A DNA stretch of 64,000 nucleotides from Ornithinibacillus halotolerans (lineage in GTDB: Bacteria; Bacillota; Bacilli; Bacillales; Amphibacillaceae): positions 1 to 64,000 of the forward strand of contig NZ_BMEY01000014.1 of assembly GCF_014637405.1 (NCBI RefSeq), in the 5' to 3' direction. The notes beneath the pieces were generated by a model, which did no database searches, was not told where the DNA came from, and was given only the letters and a program-made list of their open reading frames with translations. Shown here piece after piece: positions 1-9,028 of this stretch (the first letter of the stretch is position 1; every line of letters begins with the position of its first letter). The position numbers were made by a program, and so were the translations under genes.

Positions 1-118
1 TTGATGTAGTGGTCGGGAAACCAACTATATCTTATCACGAAGAGAGGCCTTTTTAATTTTAATACCACGCTATAAGCTCTCCGGAACCCCCGGCATAGCC
101 AGGGGTTTTCAAATGACA
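1..118 (-). mobile_element. Probable left end of an IS200/IS605-family element (transposase off the window)
   Basis: Read on the minus strand, this stretch resembles, from memory, the leader that precedes tnpA in IS200-like elements of Firmicutes. It has an imperfect subterminal hairpin at 85-107: AACCCC pairs with GGGGTT and GGC with GCC around an ATA loop, with one mismatched pair. A pyrimidine/purine-rich leader then runs out of the window at base 1. Mismatched subterminal hairpins are the recognition sites of the Y1 HUH transposase TnpA. No transposase coding sequence is visible, so this is a context call. The element would sit just beyond the dnaI terminator. A plain structured intergenic RNA is the alternative. 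Confidence 0.45.
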
Positions 119-124
119 TAATAA

Positions 125-161
125 AAGAGCTAATAAAAGATATAATCTTTTATTAGCTCTT
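125..161 (-). terminator. Rho-independent terminator of dnaI
   Basis: A perfect 17-bp stem (125-141 with 145-161) and a 3-base loop overlap the dnaI stop codon. A short U-rich run follows on the minus strand. It closes the nrdR-dnaB-dnaI transcript. Confidence 0.75.
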
Positions 162-1092
162 ATTGTTCCCTTCTATTTTTAGCAAAGATTGGAACTTCAG
201 AAGTTACTTGTTTAATTCGTTCCATAATCCGCCCTGCTTTTACCGCCTCAATGTCACCTCTACTAGATTTCGCTAAATGATCTTCTAATTGTTCCATACT
301 GTAATTAGAAGTGAAAAATACTGGCAAACCTTCCATCATTCGATATTGCAATATGGTACCAAGTACTTCATCTCGGAACCATGCAGATTGTGATTCAGCC
401 CCAATATCATCTAGCATTAATACATCTGCTTTTTTAAAGTAGTCTATTTTTTCATTAATAGAATCATCTTTAATGGATGATTTAATTTCTCGAACAAACT
501 CTGGCATATAAATAAGCATAGATGAGATATTATATTTCTTTAATTCATTGGCAACTGCGCCTAGAAAGTATGTTTTCCCAACACCAAATGGCCCATAAAA
601 ATATAATCCTCGCTTTGGAAGACCTTCTTTTACCTGTCCAAGGAATCTAATGATTTCTCGAATTGCTTGACTACGATTAGGATCATTATCTATACCTTCA
701 ATTGTTGCTTCTAATATTTCTTTCGGCATATATAGACTTTGAATCAACTTACGCTGGTCTTGCTCTTTTTCATAAATAATTCTGCTATGGCATTTTTCAT
801 AGGAAAGAGATATTTCATTATTCTCTACTCGTAAAATAGGCGAATAACCTGGAAGCATGTTTTTACAGGATCCTAAAGATTTACATTGTTCACATTGTTT
901 CGATTGTGTTGTATACTCATGAAGTTTAATAAGGCTCTTCTCTACTTCATAATCGGGTAGATCGGGATGTAAAGAAAGGAACTCTTTAATTTCTGGATCA
1001 CTTAAGACCTCATCTTTGATACGTTTATAATTTTCTTGAAAGTTTTTATTTTTCTCCATCCACTGTTTAAGTGTTGATTGTACTGGTTTCAT
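160..1092 (-). CDS. dnaI: Primosomal protein DnaI (helicase loader)
   Basis: AAA+ ATPase that loads the replicative helicase during primosome assembly with DnaB and DnaD at oriC and at restarted forks. The N-terminal half carries a zinc-binding cluster: C67, C70, C76 and C101/H102 when numbered from the chosen start. The C-terminal AAA+ domain shows Walker A GPFGVGKT (167-174), Walker B VLMLDDIG (about 224-231) and sensor-1 FFTSN. The ATG at 1092 is preferred because AAGGA lies about 8 bases upstream. The ATG at 1101 overlaps that ribosome site, and B. subtilis DnaI also begins ME/KP. It follows dnaB by 17 bases. About 310 aa, normal for the family. Confidence 0.95.
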   Translation of the reverse strand: MKPVQSTLKQWMEKNKNFQENYKRIKDEVLSDPEIKEFLSLHPDLPDYEVEKSLIKLHEYTTQSKQCEQCKSLGSCKNMLPGYSPILRVENNEISLSYEKCHSRIIYEKEQDQRKLIQSLYMPKEILEATIEGIDNDPNRSQAIREIIRFLGQVKEGLPKRGLYFYGPFGVGKTYFLGAVANELKKYNISSMLIYMPEFVREIKSSIKDDSINEKIDYFKKADVLMLDDIGAESQSAWFRDEVLGTILQYRMMEGLPVFFTSNYSMEQLEDHLAKSSRGDIEAVKAGRIMERIKQVTSEVPIFAKNRREQ

Positions 1093-1109
1093 GTCAATCA
1101 TCCTTGGTA

Positions 1110-2483
1110 CTAATTATTTTTGGAACTGTTAGCATATTGACTTAGCAATGCTTGAATTTCTTCTTTTTCACGTTCCAAGTCCATATTATTATTTTCATTT
1201 TGTGCAACATTTGGTTTTTGCTTTCGTTCTTTAAACCAATCTGGAATGACTTCTGAAGTCGTATTTCGTTTTTTATAGTTCACATTATTTTTCTGTTGTT
1301 TTTTCTCCATTGAAATACGGAATCGTTCTCTTTCCTTCTTCGCAAATTCCATCGCTTCCTGTGCCGTTTTAAGATTAGCTCTTGACCAATGACTTGCTAT
1401 TTTTTCTAAATAGGCTTTGGATAGCTTCATATTAGTTTGTAATAATACATAATGAATTAACACATTCATTACTGGTGATGGTAAACCTTGTGTAGTCATT
1501 ATTTCACGAATTACTTTTAAATCTTGTTCAGAAGCATGATTTCCACTAGATAAATCTTCTAGCAACTGCTTTGGTGAAATAGATTCTAGGTGGGTAATAA
1601 GCTGCTCTTCCTTCGTTAGAGGCTTATTTACACGAATCTTCTGCTCATCTATAGTTTGTACTAATTTCTTTGATTCTAATTGTACAGTAGTATCACTTCT
1701 GGATGTTTTGAATATATCATGGCATGCTTCTTTAAACTCTTCAATGTCAAGTTTATTCTCATCCGTTAATGCCCATAGTACACATTTTTCTATATCGTAT
1801 TCTGTTAAGCCATACAACTGCATCATTTGATTTATAATCCGTTTATTATCAGTTGTTAGTACTCGTTTATATGGGATCATTCTTGATTTTAGAATTTGTT
1901 CCATCCAAGTAAAATCAACGGATGCTAGTTGGGGCCCGTTATGATCTGGTAAGTGATTAATGTTTTGCATAACATTAATATCAGAATGAACCGTCTCAAA
2001 CACATCATTAAATGAGGTTGTAATATTTCTACCACCAGGTTGCTTTTCATTCTTTAAATAGTGGGATTTTAATAATGTAAATTTATCATTACCAATATGA
2101 TGGTAAAGCAGTTGAGATAACATGGCATCTTTAAAAAAGTTAGAAGGTGAAAAAGGATTACGTAACACATAATGATACACTGTTTGGTGTTCATTTACAT
2201 CTTCAAAGGTTTTCAATAATCCAATACCTTCTAATTTTAGTCGCTCTTCGTATATTTCTACTAACGATATATTTAAATAGTTCATTAATGTATGGTGGGT
2301 TTGAAAGTCATTTTCCTGTTGGAGGTCTATTTCATGTAATAGTGTTTGATATAACATGACAGCTTTCATACCAATTAGTGGCTGATAAAGATGGGTTAAT
2401 GACTTTGCATAATCTAGAGGTAAATTACCTTGTAAAACTACAGAATAACCATCTACAGGCAATATTTTTCCAATGTTCATCAT
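1110..2483 (-). CDS. dnaB: Replication initiation and membrane attachment protein DnaB
   Basis: Gram-positive DnaB (not the helicase) acts with DnaD and DnaI to remodel origin DNA and load helicase at the membrane. The N-terminus reads ILPVDGYSVVLQGNLP...LYQPLIG, closely like B. subtilis DnaB. It is followed by the winged-helix DDBH1 region and a C-terminal DDBH2 domain with a YLEKIASHW-type YxxxIxxW motif. The tail is rich in basic residues and Asn/Gln and likely disordered. 457 aa versus about 472 in B. subtilis. It lies between nrdR and dnaI with short gaps, so the three genes are probably co-transcribed. Confidence 0.93.
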   Translation of the reverse strand: MMNIGKILPVDGYSVVLQGNLPLDYAKSLTHLYQPLIGMKAVMLYQTLLHEIDLQQENDFQTHHTLMNYLNISLVEIYEERLKLEGIGLLKTFEDVNEHQTVYHYVLRNPFSPSNFFKDAMLSQLLYHHIGNDKFTLLKSHYLKNEKQPGGRNITTSFNDVFETVHSDINVMQNINHLPDHNGPQLASVDFTWMEQILKSRMIPYKRVLTTDNKRIINQMMQLYGLTEYDIEKCVLWALTDENKLDIEEFKEACHDIFKTSRSDTTVQLESKKLVQTIDEQKIRVNKPLTKEEQLITHLESISPKQLLEDLSSGNHASEQDLKVIREIMTTQGLPSPVMNVLIHYVLLQTNMKLSKAYLEKIASHWSRANLKTAQEAMEFAKKERERFRISMEKKQQKNNVNYKKRNTTSEVIPDWFKERKQKPNVAQNENNNMDLEREKEEIQALLSQYANSSKNN

Positions 2484-2507
2484 AACCCTACTTTCTAATT
2501 ATTTATG

Positions 2508-2972
2508 TTAATTCTTTTTATCGGTCTGAATTAGATCTTTAAGTTCGTCAAGGAATACATTTATATCTTTAAATTGACGGTAAACAGATGCAAATCGAAC
2601 ATATGCAACATCATCAATTTTAGATAACTGTTCCATAACCATTTCTCCAATTTCTTTACTATCAATCTCTGAAACACCTATGTTCCTTAATTCTTTTTCT
2701 ACTTGAAAAGCAATAGATTCTATCGTTTCAATGGAGACTGGTCTTTTTTCACAAGCTTTTATTAATCCACGAACAAGCTTTTCTCGACTAAATTCTTGTC
2801 TTGCTCCATCCTTCTTTACTACAATAAGTGGTACTTCTTCCATGCGTTCAAAGGTTGTGAAACGATAGCCACACTTTTCACATTCACGTCTTCTACGTAT
2901 CGAACGACCTTCTTCTATTGGTCTAGAATCTAGCACCTTTGTATTCTTATAATGACAATTTGAGCATCTCAT
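2508..2972 (-). CDS. nrdR: Transcriptional repressor NrdR
   Basis: Zinc-ribbon/ATP-cone repressor of ribonucleotide reductase genes. It senses the dATP/ATP balance and binds NrdR boxes upstream of nrd operons. The zinc ribbon is C3-x2-C6 and C31-x2-C34, with the basic loop [20 protein letters not shown]. The ATP-cone spans about residues 49-139. 154 aa is the family length. It heads the conserved nrdR-dnaB-dnaI group, 24 bases upstream of dnaB. No speD lies between gapB and nrdR here, unlike B. subtilis. Confidence 0.96.
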   Translation of the reverse strand: MRCSNCHYKNTKVLDSRPIEEGRSIRRRRECEKCGYRFTTFERMEEVPLIVVKKDGARQEFSREKLVRGLIKACEKRPVSIETIESIAFQVEKELRNIGVSEIDSKEIGEMVMEQLSKIDDVAYVRFASVYRQFKDINVFLDELKDLIQTDKKN

Positions 2973-2996
2973 TTAATTAACCCCATTTTTATACTA

Positions 2997-3386
2997 TTAG
3001 TTCTTTTTATCAATTAATTGTAATTCTTTATCTAATCTATTATATAATTGTTTAACTACTTTTGAACTATACCCGAAATCATATGGAAAAGCACTCTCAC
3101 TCGTAACTGTAAAATCGATTGCAGTTTGATATGGTCTCACCATAATAACAGTAGCAATAATAAATGCTTTCTTCCCTTTTACGATTCGAAAACTTATTTC
3201 ACCATGCGACTCTGAAACTGAATGGATTTTAAAGTTCTGATTACCACGTATCATTTCTTCTAGTTTGGCAAGTCCTTTTTCTTTCGTAGTTTTATAGTAA
3301 TGAGTTTTTAACTCTTTATCCCAATGATTATCCGATGTGACTGCTTGATTATTAAGGAATCTGGATAATTTTTTACCAAAAGACAT
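2997..3386 (-). CDS. Conserved cytosolic protein of unknown function (129 aa)
   Basis: I do not recognise the family with certainty. The chosen ATG gives MSFGKKLSRFLNNQ... and has AGGAG 8 bases upstream. A longer frame to 3422 has no ribosome site. The protein has no signal peptide or membrane segment. A basic N-terminal helix is followed by a probable beta-rich core with the pattern FRIVKGKKAFIIATVIMV...AIDFTVTSES and a C-terminal helix. This loosely recalls DUF1499-like lipid-binding folds, but that is only a guess. It lies 24 bases upstream of nrdR in the same direction and is probably co-transcribed. It occupies the position of speD in B. subtilis. Confidence 0.7.
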   Translation of the reverse strand: MSFGKKLSRFLNNQAVTSDNHWDKELKTHYYKTTKEKGLAKLEEMIRGNQNFKIHSVSESHGEISFRIVKGKKAFIIATVIMVRPYQTAIDFTVTSESAFPYDFGYSSKVVKQLYNRLDKELQLIDKKN

Positions 3387-3482
3387 ATGCTTCACTCCTG
3401 ATTTTATCAATACCGTAAACAAGTAACTCTATTTATTTTAACATGTTTTATAGATTTACCCTAGTAAAAATTAAAAAGAAAA

Positions 3483-3596
3483 AGACTGAGATTTAACTAC
3501 TCCTATAAAGGTAAAATTGAACATTGGAGTTAACGCAAAAAACCGCCCCGGTAATTGTTCATTATTTTTACCTATAGATGAGTTAAATCTCAGTCT
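3483..3596. repeat. Long imperfect inverted repeat (about 114 bp), possible MITE-like unit or large terminator
   Basis: The outer arms AGACTGAGATTTAACT (3483-3498) and its reverse complement (3581-3596) match perfectly. Inside, CTATA..GGTAAAA..GAAC pairs with GTTC..TTTTTACC.TATAG, so nearly the whole element folds into one hairpin. On the minus strand (gapB transcript) it is followed by U-rich sequence, so it could end gapB. A small ACCGGGGCGGT hairpin with six T sits at its centre. It fills most of the 232-bp gap between gapB and the 129-aa gene. Confidence 0.6.
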
Positions 3597-3618
3597 CATA
3601 TTTTTATCAGTTCTCACT

Positions 3619-4650
3619 TTAAGAAACTGATACTTTTTTTGCTTCTAAAAAACTACCAACATATTTTACTAAATCTACAACTCTTGCAGAATAACCCCAT
3701 TCATTATCATACCATGCTAGTACTTTTATTTTATTATCTTCCATTACCATTGTAGATAAACCATCTATGATTGCAGAGTATTCCGATGTTGTATAATCAA
3801 TTGAAACTAGTGGTTCATCACTATATTGTATAATTCCTAATAATTCATTTTTAGCCGCTTCACGAAAAACATTATTAACGATTTCTGGTGTCACTGCTTC
3901 TTCAACATCCACTACTAAATCAACTAATGAAACATTTGGTGTCGGTACACGTAAAGCCATTCCATGGAGTTTGCCATTTAAGTGTGGTAATACTTCCGAT
4001 AATGCTTTAGCTGCACCAGTTGATGTTGGAATAATGGATTGAGTACATCCTCTTGCACGCCTTAAGTCTTTATGAGGATTATCTAAGTTCTTTTGGTCAT
4101 TAGTAAATGCATGGACAGTCGTCATTAAACCGTTTTTAATAGTAAAGTTTTCATCTAATATCTTAACTACTGGTGCCAAACAGTTGGTTGTACAAGAAGC
4201 ATTTGAAATAACATCATCATTTACTTCATCATAAGACTGGTGGTTAACCCCCATCACAATTGTCTTATCTACTTCTTTTCCTGGAGCAGTAATAACTACT
4301 TTTTTAGCACCAGCTTTTAAATGTAAGCCTGCAGTTTCTTTTGTCTTAAACTTTCCAGTAGCATCAATTACTACATCAATATCGAATGCTGACCATGGTA
4401 ATTTATCTGGTTCTCGATAATTAACTATCTTAACTCGTTTACCATTAATTTCTAATTCATTTTCTAATGCTTTTACATCGTGTTCAAAGATACCATGGAC
4501 ACTATCATATTTTATAAGATGGGCTAATGTTTCTGAAGGATAGCTGGCATTTATGGCAACAACCTCTAAGTTAGGATCTGTAATAGCTTGCCTAAACACC
4601 ATTCTTCCAATCCGCCCAAATCCACTAATAGCAACCCTTGTTTTACTCAT
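3619..4650 (-). CDS. gapB: Glyceraldehyde-3-phosphate dehydrogenase, gluconeogenic GapB type
   Basis: Interconverts glyceraldehyde-3-phosphate and 1,3-bisphosphoglycerate. The GapB paralogue prefers NADP and works in gluconeogenesis. Visible features are the Rossmann motif GFGRIGR (10-16), the catalytic C153 in ASCTTN and the sequence INASYPSETLAHLIKYDS, which matches GapB rather than glycolytic GapA. The position next to coaE is also the gapB locus of B. subtilis. The ATG at 4650 has GCAGGAGG 7-8 bases upstream. The longer frame to 4689 does not. 343 aa. In Bacillus gapB is repressed by CcpN on glucose; I could not identify a CcpN box with confidence. Confidence 0.93.
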   Translation of the reverse strand: MSKTRVAISGFGRIGRMVFRQAITDPNLEVVAINASYPSETLAHLIKYDSVHGIFEHDVKALENELEINGKRVKIVNYREPDKLPWSAFDIDVVIDATGKFKTKETAGLHLKAGAKKVVITAPGKEVDKTIVMGVNHQSYDEVNDDVISNASCTTNCLAPVVKILDENFTIKNGLMTTVHAFTNDQKNLDNPHKDLRRARGCTQSIIPTSTGAAKALSEVLPHLNGKLHGMALRVPTPNVSLVDLVVDVEEAVTPEIVNNVFREAAKNELLGIIQYSDEPLVSIDYTTSEYSAIIDGLSTMVMEDNKIKVLAWYDNEWGYSARVVDLVKYVGSFLEAKKVSVS

Positions 4651-4742
4651 GAAAAGTCCTCCTGCATTATGATATACTAATATAAACAATTTTCACATAT
4701 AGTATAACACATTTAGATAAAAATGTAAGCACTATCATAAAA

Positions 4743-4794
4743 GTAATTATAAAAAATGACTATCCATCGTCGAATAGTCATTTTTTATAATTAC
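4743..4794 (-). terminator. Terminator after coaE
   Basis: A perfect 21-bp inverted repeat (4743-4763 with 4774-4794) with a 10-base loop starts 4 bases after the coaE stop. The arm contains A6/T6 tracts, so it can act in both directions. It separates the phoPR-polA-mutM-coaE unit from gapB. Confidence 0.8.
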
Positions 4795-4797
4795 ATA

Positions 4798-5400
4798 TTA
4801 TTTGTCTATACCCCAGACGTGAAGTATTTCTTTTAACTGCTGATACGTTTTGTCTATTGTTCCATTATTATTAATAACTGCATCAGCAAGTTTTACTTTT
4901 TCTTTGATAGGGATTTGTGAATCGATTCGTACTTGTGCTTCTTCTTTCGTTGAACCATCTCGCTCCATTAATCGCTCTAATTGTACATCTTCTTCTACAG
5001 CAACTACTAGTACCTTATCCACGAGATGTGTTAACTTACTTTCAAAAAGTAGTGGAATATCTAATACTACACAACTTTCTCCTTGTTTTAAATAAGTATC
5101 TTTTTCTTCCATCATTTTCTTTCGTATAGCTGGATGAATAATAGAATTAAGAAGTTTACGTTTATCTTCATTTTTAAAAATTATCGATCCTAATTTTTTT
5201 CTATCAAGTGTACCATCTGGTTGCAAGATATCTTCTCCGAATACATGAACAATTTCAGTTAAAGCCGGTTCTCCAGGCTCAACAACTACTCTTGCAATTT
5301 GATCCGCATCGACAACAGGGATATGAAGTTGTCTTAACATGGAAGAAACCGTACTTTTCCCAGTTGCAATACTACCAGTTAATCCAATTACTAGAGACAT
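4798..5400 (-). CDS. coaE: Dephospho-CoA kinase
   Basis: Last step of coenzyme A synthesis: ATP-dependent phosphorylation of the 3'-hydroxyl of dephospho-CoA. The P-loop GSIATGKS is at residues 9-16, followed by the conserved VVDADQIAR and the lid segment with LERLMERDGSTKEEA. The ATG at 5400 is chosen because AAGGAG lies 7 bases upstream. A second ATG two codons earlier is too close to the site. 200 aa, normal length. The ribosome site overlaps the mutM stop codon, so translation is probably coupled. ytaF, which lies between mutM and coaE in B. subtilis, is absent. Confidence 0.95.
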   Translation of the reverse strand: MSLVIGLTGSIATGKSTVSSMLRQLHIPVVDADQIARVVVEPGEPALTEIVHVFGEDILQPDGTLDRKKLGSIIFKNEDKRKLLNSIIHPAIRKKMMEEKDTYLKQGESCVVLDIPLLFESKLTHLVDKVLVVAVEEDVQLERLMERDGSTKEEAQVRIDSQIPIKEKVKLADAVINNNGTIDKTYQQLKEILHVWGIDK

Positions 5401-5412
5401 ACCCATTCTCCT

Positions 5413-6240
5413 TCATAGCTTTTGGCATTGTTGACAGATATGTGTACCTCTTCCGCCAACTTTCATCTTTGCAATTACGTTTCCACAGTTAGGACATGCT
5501 TCATTTTCTTGACCATAGACAGATAGCTCCTGCTGGAACATCCCCATGTCCCCTTGGCTATTCACATAAGAGCGTATCGTTGTTCCACCTTGTCGAACGG
5601 CTTCTTCTAATGTGGAAATTGCTTGCTTACGAATTTCTTGCACTTCTTTTTTAGTCAGTTTATTTGCTTTCTTTAATGGATGAACGCGTGCTTTAAACAA
5701 TGTCTCATCTACATAAATATTACCTAATCCAGCAACAACGGTTTGGTCAAGCAATACTACTTTAATAGAACGGTTCGTGTTTTTGAGCTTTTGATAAAAG
5801 TAATCTACTGTAAATTCTTTATCAAATGGATCAGGTCCGAGTTGACTTAACGGCTTTTGCGTCAACTCTTCTCCCTTCTTAACGATATGCATTGTTCCAA
5901 ATTTACGAACGTCATTGTATCGAAGCTCTTCATCAGTCGTAAACGAAAATATGACATGAGTATGTTTTTTAACTGGTTCGTCCTTATAGTGAACACTATA
6001 TTTCCCTTCCATCCTTAAGTGGGAAATTAACATGAAATCATCTAATTCAAAGAGTAAAAATTTCCCTTTTCGATGGATATCATGAATGGTTTGACCCATT
6101 AATAAATGTTTAAAATGCTCGACATCATCCGGTTTTTTTATGATCTTTCCCCAGTGAACATGAACATCGTTAATTGTTCGATTCAAAACGAATCGTTTTA
6201 ATGTTTTTCTTATTGTTTCAACTTCTGGCAATTCTGGCAT
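5413..6240 (-). CDS. mutM: Formamidopyrimidine-DNA glycosylase
   Basis: Bifunctional glycosylase/AP lyase that removes 8-oxoguanine and FaPy lesions. The mature N-terminal proline nucleophile P2 and the catalytic E3 are present (MPELPEVETIRK). The helix-two-turn-helix is seen in GLGNIYVDETLFKARVHPL. The C-terminal zinc finger has C249, C252, C269 and C272. 275 aa. AAGGAG sits 8-9 bases before the ATG. It follows polA by 12 bases, the usual Bacillus arrangement linking repair synthesis and base excision. Confidence 0.97.
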   Translation of the reverse strand: MPELPEVETIRKTLKRFVLNRTINDVHVHWGKIIKKPDDVEHFKHLLMGQTIHDIHRKGKFLLFELDDFMLISHLRMEGKYSVHYKDEPVKKHTHVIFSFTTDEELRYNDVRKFGTMHIVKKGEELTQKPLSQLGPDPFDKEFTVDYFYQKLKNTNRSIKVVLLDQTVVAGLGNIYVDETLFKARVHPLKKANKLTKKEVQEIRKQAISTLEEAVRQGGTTIRSYVNSQGDMGMFQQELSVYGQENEACPNCGNVIAKMKVGGRGTHICQQCQKL

Positions 6241-6252
6241 CCCAAATTCTCC

Positions 6253-8889
6253 TTACTTTGCATCATACCAGCTTTCCCCATAAGCATATTCTGCTTTTAG
6301 AGGAACATTTAACTCCACAGTATTCTCCATCATTTCAGGGACAATTTCTTTTAGTTTTTCTAGTTCTTCTTTTGGTGCCTCTAAAATAAGTTCATCGTGT
6401 ACTTGGAGAAGCATGCGTGCTTGCATCTTTTCATCTTTTAATTTTTCTCTTAGATCAATCATAGCTTTTTTGATAATATCAGCAGCAGTACCTTGTATAG
6501 GTGTATTCATCGCTGTTCGCTCTGCAAAACTTCGTAAGTTAAAGTTACGACTTGTAATCTCTGGTAAGTAACGTCTACGATTCATTAATGTCGTCACATA
6601 ACCATTGAGTTTTGCCTCTTGAACAATTTCGTCCATATAAGACTTAACCCCTGGATAACTTTCAAAATAACGTTCAATAAACTGCTTCGCTTCTTTACGA
6701 GTTATCCCTAGATTTTGAGAAAGGCCAAAGTCACTTATACCATATACAATTCCAAAGTTAACAGCTTTCGCTTGTCTTCTCATATCAGACGTAACTTCGT
6801 CTTCGGAAACATGAAAAACTTCCATTGCTGTCTGTGTATGAATATCTTGTCCAGTTTGGAATGCGGCAATTAACTTTTCGTCTTTGGCAATATGAGCTAG
6901 TACTCGTAATTCAATTTGTGAATAATCAGCTGCAAACATAATCCAATCTTTTTCAGAAGGAACAAAAGCTTGTCTAATTTTACGTCCTTCTTCAATTCGA
7001 ATCGGAATGTTTTGCAAGTTAGGGTCAATCGAGCTTAATCTTCCAGTTTGTGTTAAAGCCTGATTATAACGTGTATGAATTTTACTTGTCTCTTTATCAA
7101 CCACTTTTAGTAATCCTTCAATATATGTTGATTGCAGTTTACCAAGTTGACGGTATAACAAGATTTTCGGAATAATCTCATGATCATTTTCAAGCTGTTC
7201 TAATACATCAGCCGCAGTGGAATAACCTGTTTTTGTTTTCTTTATCACTCGAAGACCAAGTTTTTCAAATAAAATCGGACCTAGTTGTTTAGGTGAATTT
7301 AAATTAAATTCTTCACCTGCTAATTCATAAATTTCTTTCTCAATTTCAGTTAGTCGGCTTTTCAATTCTGTACCCATTTCTTCTAATCTTGCTACATCTA
7401 CAAGCACTCCGGTATGTTCCATCTCAGCTAAAATTAAAGCTAGCGGCATTTCTAATTCTGTTAGAAGTGAGTATAGATTATGTTCACTAAGTTCTTCATT
7501 CATTTTTTCCTCAAGCTCGTGTAATACTTGTGCTTTTCGAACAATATGATCAGCTAACTTATCCTGTTCAGGGACTTTAATTTTTGCCCCTTTACCATAG
7601 ACTTCTTCATCGTATAAAACTGACTTATAGCCCATTCGATGAGCAATTGCTGGAATATCATGATTATTTTCAGATGGATCCAACAAATAAGAGGCAAGTA
7701 ATACATCAAACGTTACACCTTGAAGATCCATTCCTATTCTCTTAAGAGCAACTACCGATTGCTTCACATCAAAGACTACTTTTTTATTCGTTGGATCTTC
7801 AGCCCATTTTTTAAACTCGTCTGAATCTTTTGCCACTTCCATCGGAATGAAATAGGCTTTTTCCTTATTTGCTATCCCAATACCCTCAATTGGAGCAGTA
7901 TGATAACTATCAGATAGCATTTCAATAATTAATGATTCTTCTCCAGTAAACATTTTAGAATCAACTTTGGAGACAATTTCAAACTTAATCTCTTTTAATT
8001 CTTCTTGTACTTCTTCAACCACATCTTCTACACCTATTCGATTTAAAAGGGATTGAAACCCTAAGTCCTTAAAGATATTAGTAACTTGTTGAGGAGAATA
8101 CCCTTCATAAGACACATCATCAACCGCAATTTCGATTGGGGATTCACAATTAATAGTTGCTAACTCTTGACTCATAAATGCATCGTCTTTATGGTTCGTT
8201 AAGTTCTCTTTTAGTTTTTTACCACTTACTTCATCCAAATGTTCGTATAGGTTTTCTAATGTTTTATATTCTTTTAATAATTTAGTAGCTGTTTTTTCTC
8301 CAACTCCAGGAACGCCTGGTATATTATCAGAACTATCTCCCATTAATGCTTTTAAATCAATTATTTGATCTGGAGTAATTTCCATTTTAGTTGTTAAATA
8401 TTCAGGAGTATAAGCCTCTACTTCCGAAATCCCTTTTTTCGTAACATTCACAGTTACTTTATCGGATACAAGTTGTAACATATCTTTATCTCCAGATATG
8501 ACGGCAACTTCAAAATCTTTTTCGTTCCCTTGTTTAGCCAATGTCCCGATAATATCGTCTGCTTCATAATTTTCTAATTCATAATGACGAATATTAAACG
8601 CATTTAATAGCTCTCTCACTAAAGGGAATTGCTCTGATAATTCTGGTGGCGTTTTTTGTCTTCCACCTTTGTATTCTTTATATTTACTATGTCTAAATGT
8701 TGTCTTCCCTGCATCAAAAGCAACTAATAAATGAGTAGGCTTTTGCTCTTCTAAGATCCTAAGTAACATAGTCGTAAACCCATATACGGCATTCGTATAC
8801 ACACCTTTATCATTATTTAATAATGGAAGTGCAAAAAAAGCGCGATAAGTTATACTATTTCCGTCGATTAAGACTAGCTTTTTGGTCAT
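6253..8889 (-). CDS. polA: DNA polymerase I
   Basis: Repair and Okazaki-fragment polymerase. The N-terminal third is a 5'-3' exonuclease/FEN domain (KLVLIDGNSITYRAFFA; YEADDIIGTLA; GDSSDNIPGVPGVGEKTA). The central 3'-5' exonuclease region lacks the DxE motif, as in other Bacillus Pol I, so proofreading is probably absent. The C-terminal polymerase domain has motif A DYSQIELRVLAH, motif B RRQAKAVNFGIVYG and motif C VHDELI. The ATG at 8889 has AAGGAGG 8 bases upstream, and the extra 8 codons upstream are unlikely to be translated. 878 aa. It follows phoR after a terminator. Confidence 0.96.
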   Translation of the reverse strand: MTKKLVLIDGNSITYRAFFALPLLNNDKGVYTNAVYGFTTMLLRILEEQKPTHLLVAFDAGKTTFRHSKYKEYKGGRQKTPPELSEQFPLVRELLNAFNIRHYELENYEADDIIGTLAKQGNEKDFEVAVISGDKDMLQLVSDKVTVNVTKKGISEVEAYTPEYLTTKMEITPDQIIDLKALMGDSSDNIPGVPGVGEKTATKLLKEYKTLENLYEHLDEVSGKKLKENLTNHKDDAFMSQELATINCESPIEIAVDDVSYEGYSPQQVTNIFKDLGFQSLLNRIGVEDVVEEVQEELKEIKFEIVSKVDSKMFTGEESLIIEMLSDSYHTAPIEGIGIANKEKAYFIPMEVAKDSDEFKKWAEDPTNKKVVFDVKQSVVALKRIGMDLQGVTFDVLLASYLLDPSENNHDIPAIAHRMGYKSVLYDEEVYGKGAKIKVPEQDKLADHIVRKAQVLHELEEKMNEELSEHNLYSLLTELEMPLALILAEMEHTGVLVDVARLEEMGTELKSRLTEIEKEIYELAGEEFNLNSPKQLGPILFEKLGLRVIKKTKTGYSTAADVLEQLENDHEIIPKILLYRQLGKLQSTYIEGLLKVVDKETSKIHTRYNQALTQTGRLSSIDPNLQNIPIRIEEGRKIRQAFVPSEKDWIMFAADYSQIELRVLAHIAKDEKLIAAFQTGQDIHTQTAMEVFHVSEDEVTSDMRRQAKAVNFGIVYGISDFGLSQNLGITRKEAKQFIERYFESYPGVKSYMDEIVQEAKLNGYVTTLMNRRRYLPEITSRNFNLRSFAERTAMNTPIQGTAADIIKKAMIDLREKLKDEKMQARMLLQVHDELILEAPKEELEKLKEIVPEMMENTVELNVPLKAEYAYGESWYDAK

Positions 8890-9001
8890 TATTTTTTCCT
8901 CCTTACCCGGCATATGCTATTTATCTATTTTACCATTTAAACATCATCGGGTAAAAATATAGGGTGCATGAAAATTTTTTGTCCATAAAATTCAATAAAA
9001 A

Positions 9002-9024
9002 ACACCCTCCGATTAAGGAAGGTG
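9002..9024 (-). terminator. Terminator after phoR
   Basis: CACCCTCC (9003-9010) pairs with GGAAGGTG (9017-9024), allowing one wobble in the minus-strand RNA. Six T follow on that strand. It starts 4 bases after the phoR stop and separates phoPR from polA. Confidence 0.75.
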
Positions 9025-9028
9025 CTTA

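Noticed and set aside
1-118. T-box leader of thrS at the left edge
   Set aside because: No T-box sequence (complement of AGGGTGGNACCGCG) is present. The hairpin plus leader fits an IS200-type end better.
6253-8889. Damaged proofreading domain in polA
   Set aside because: The missing exonuclease motifs are normal for Bacillus DNA polymerase I.
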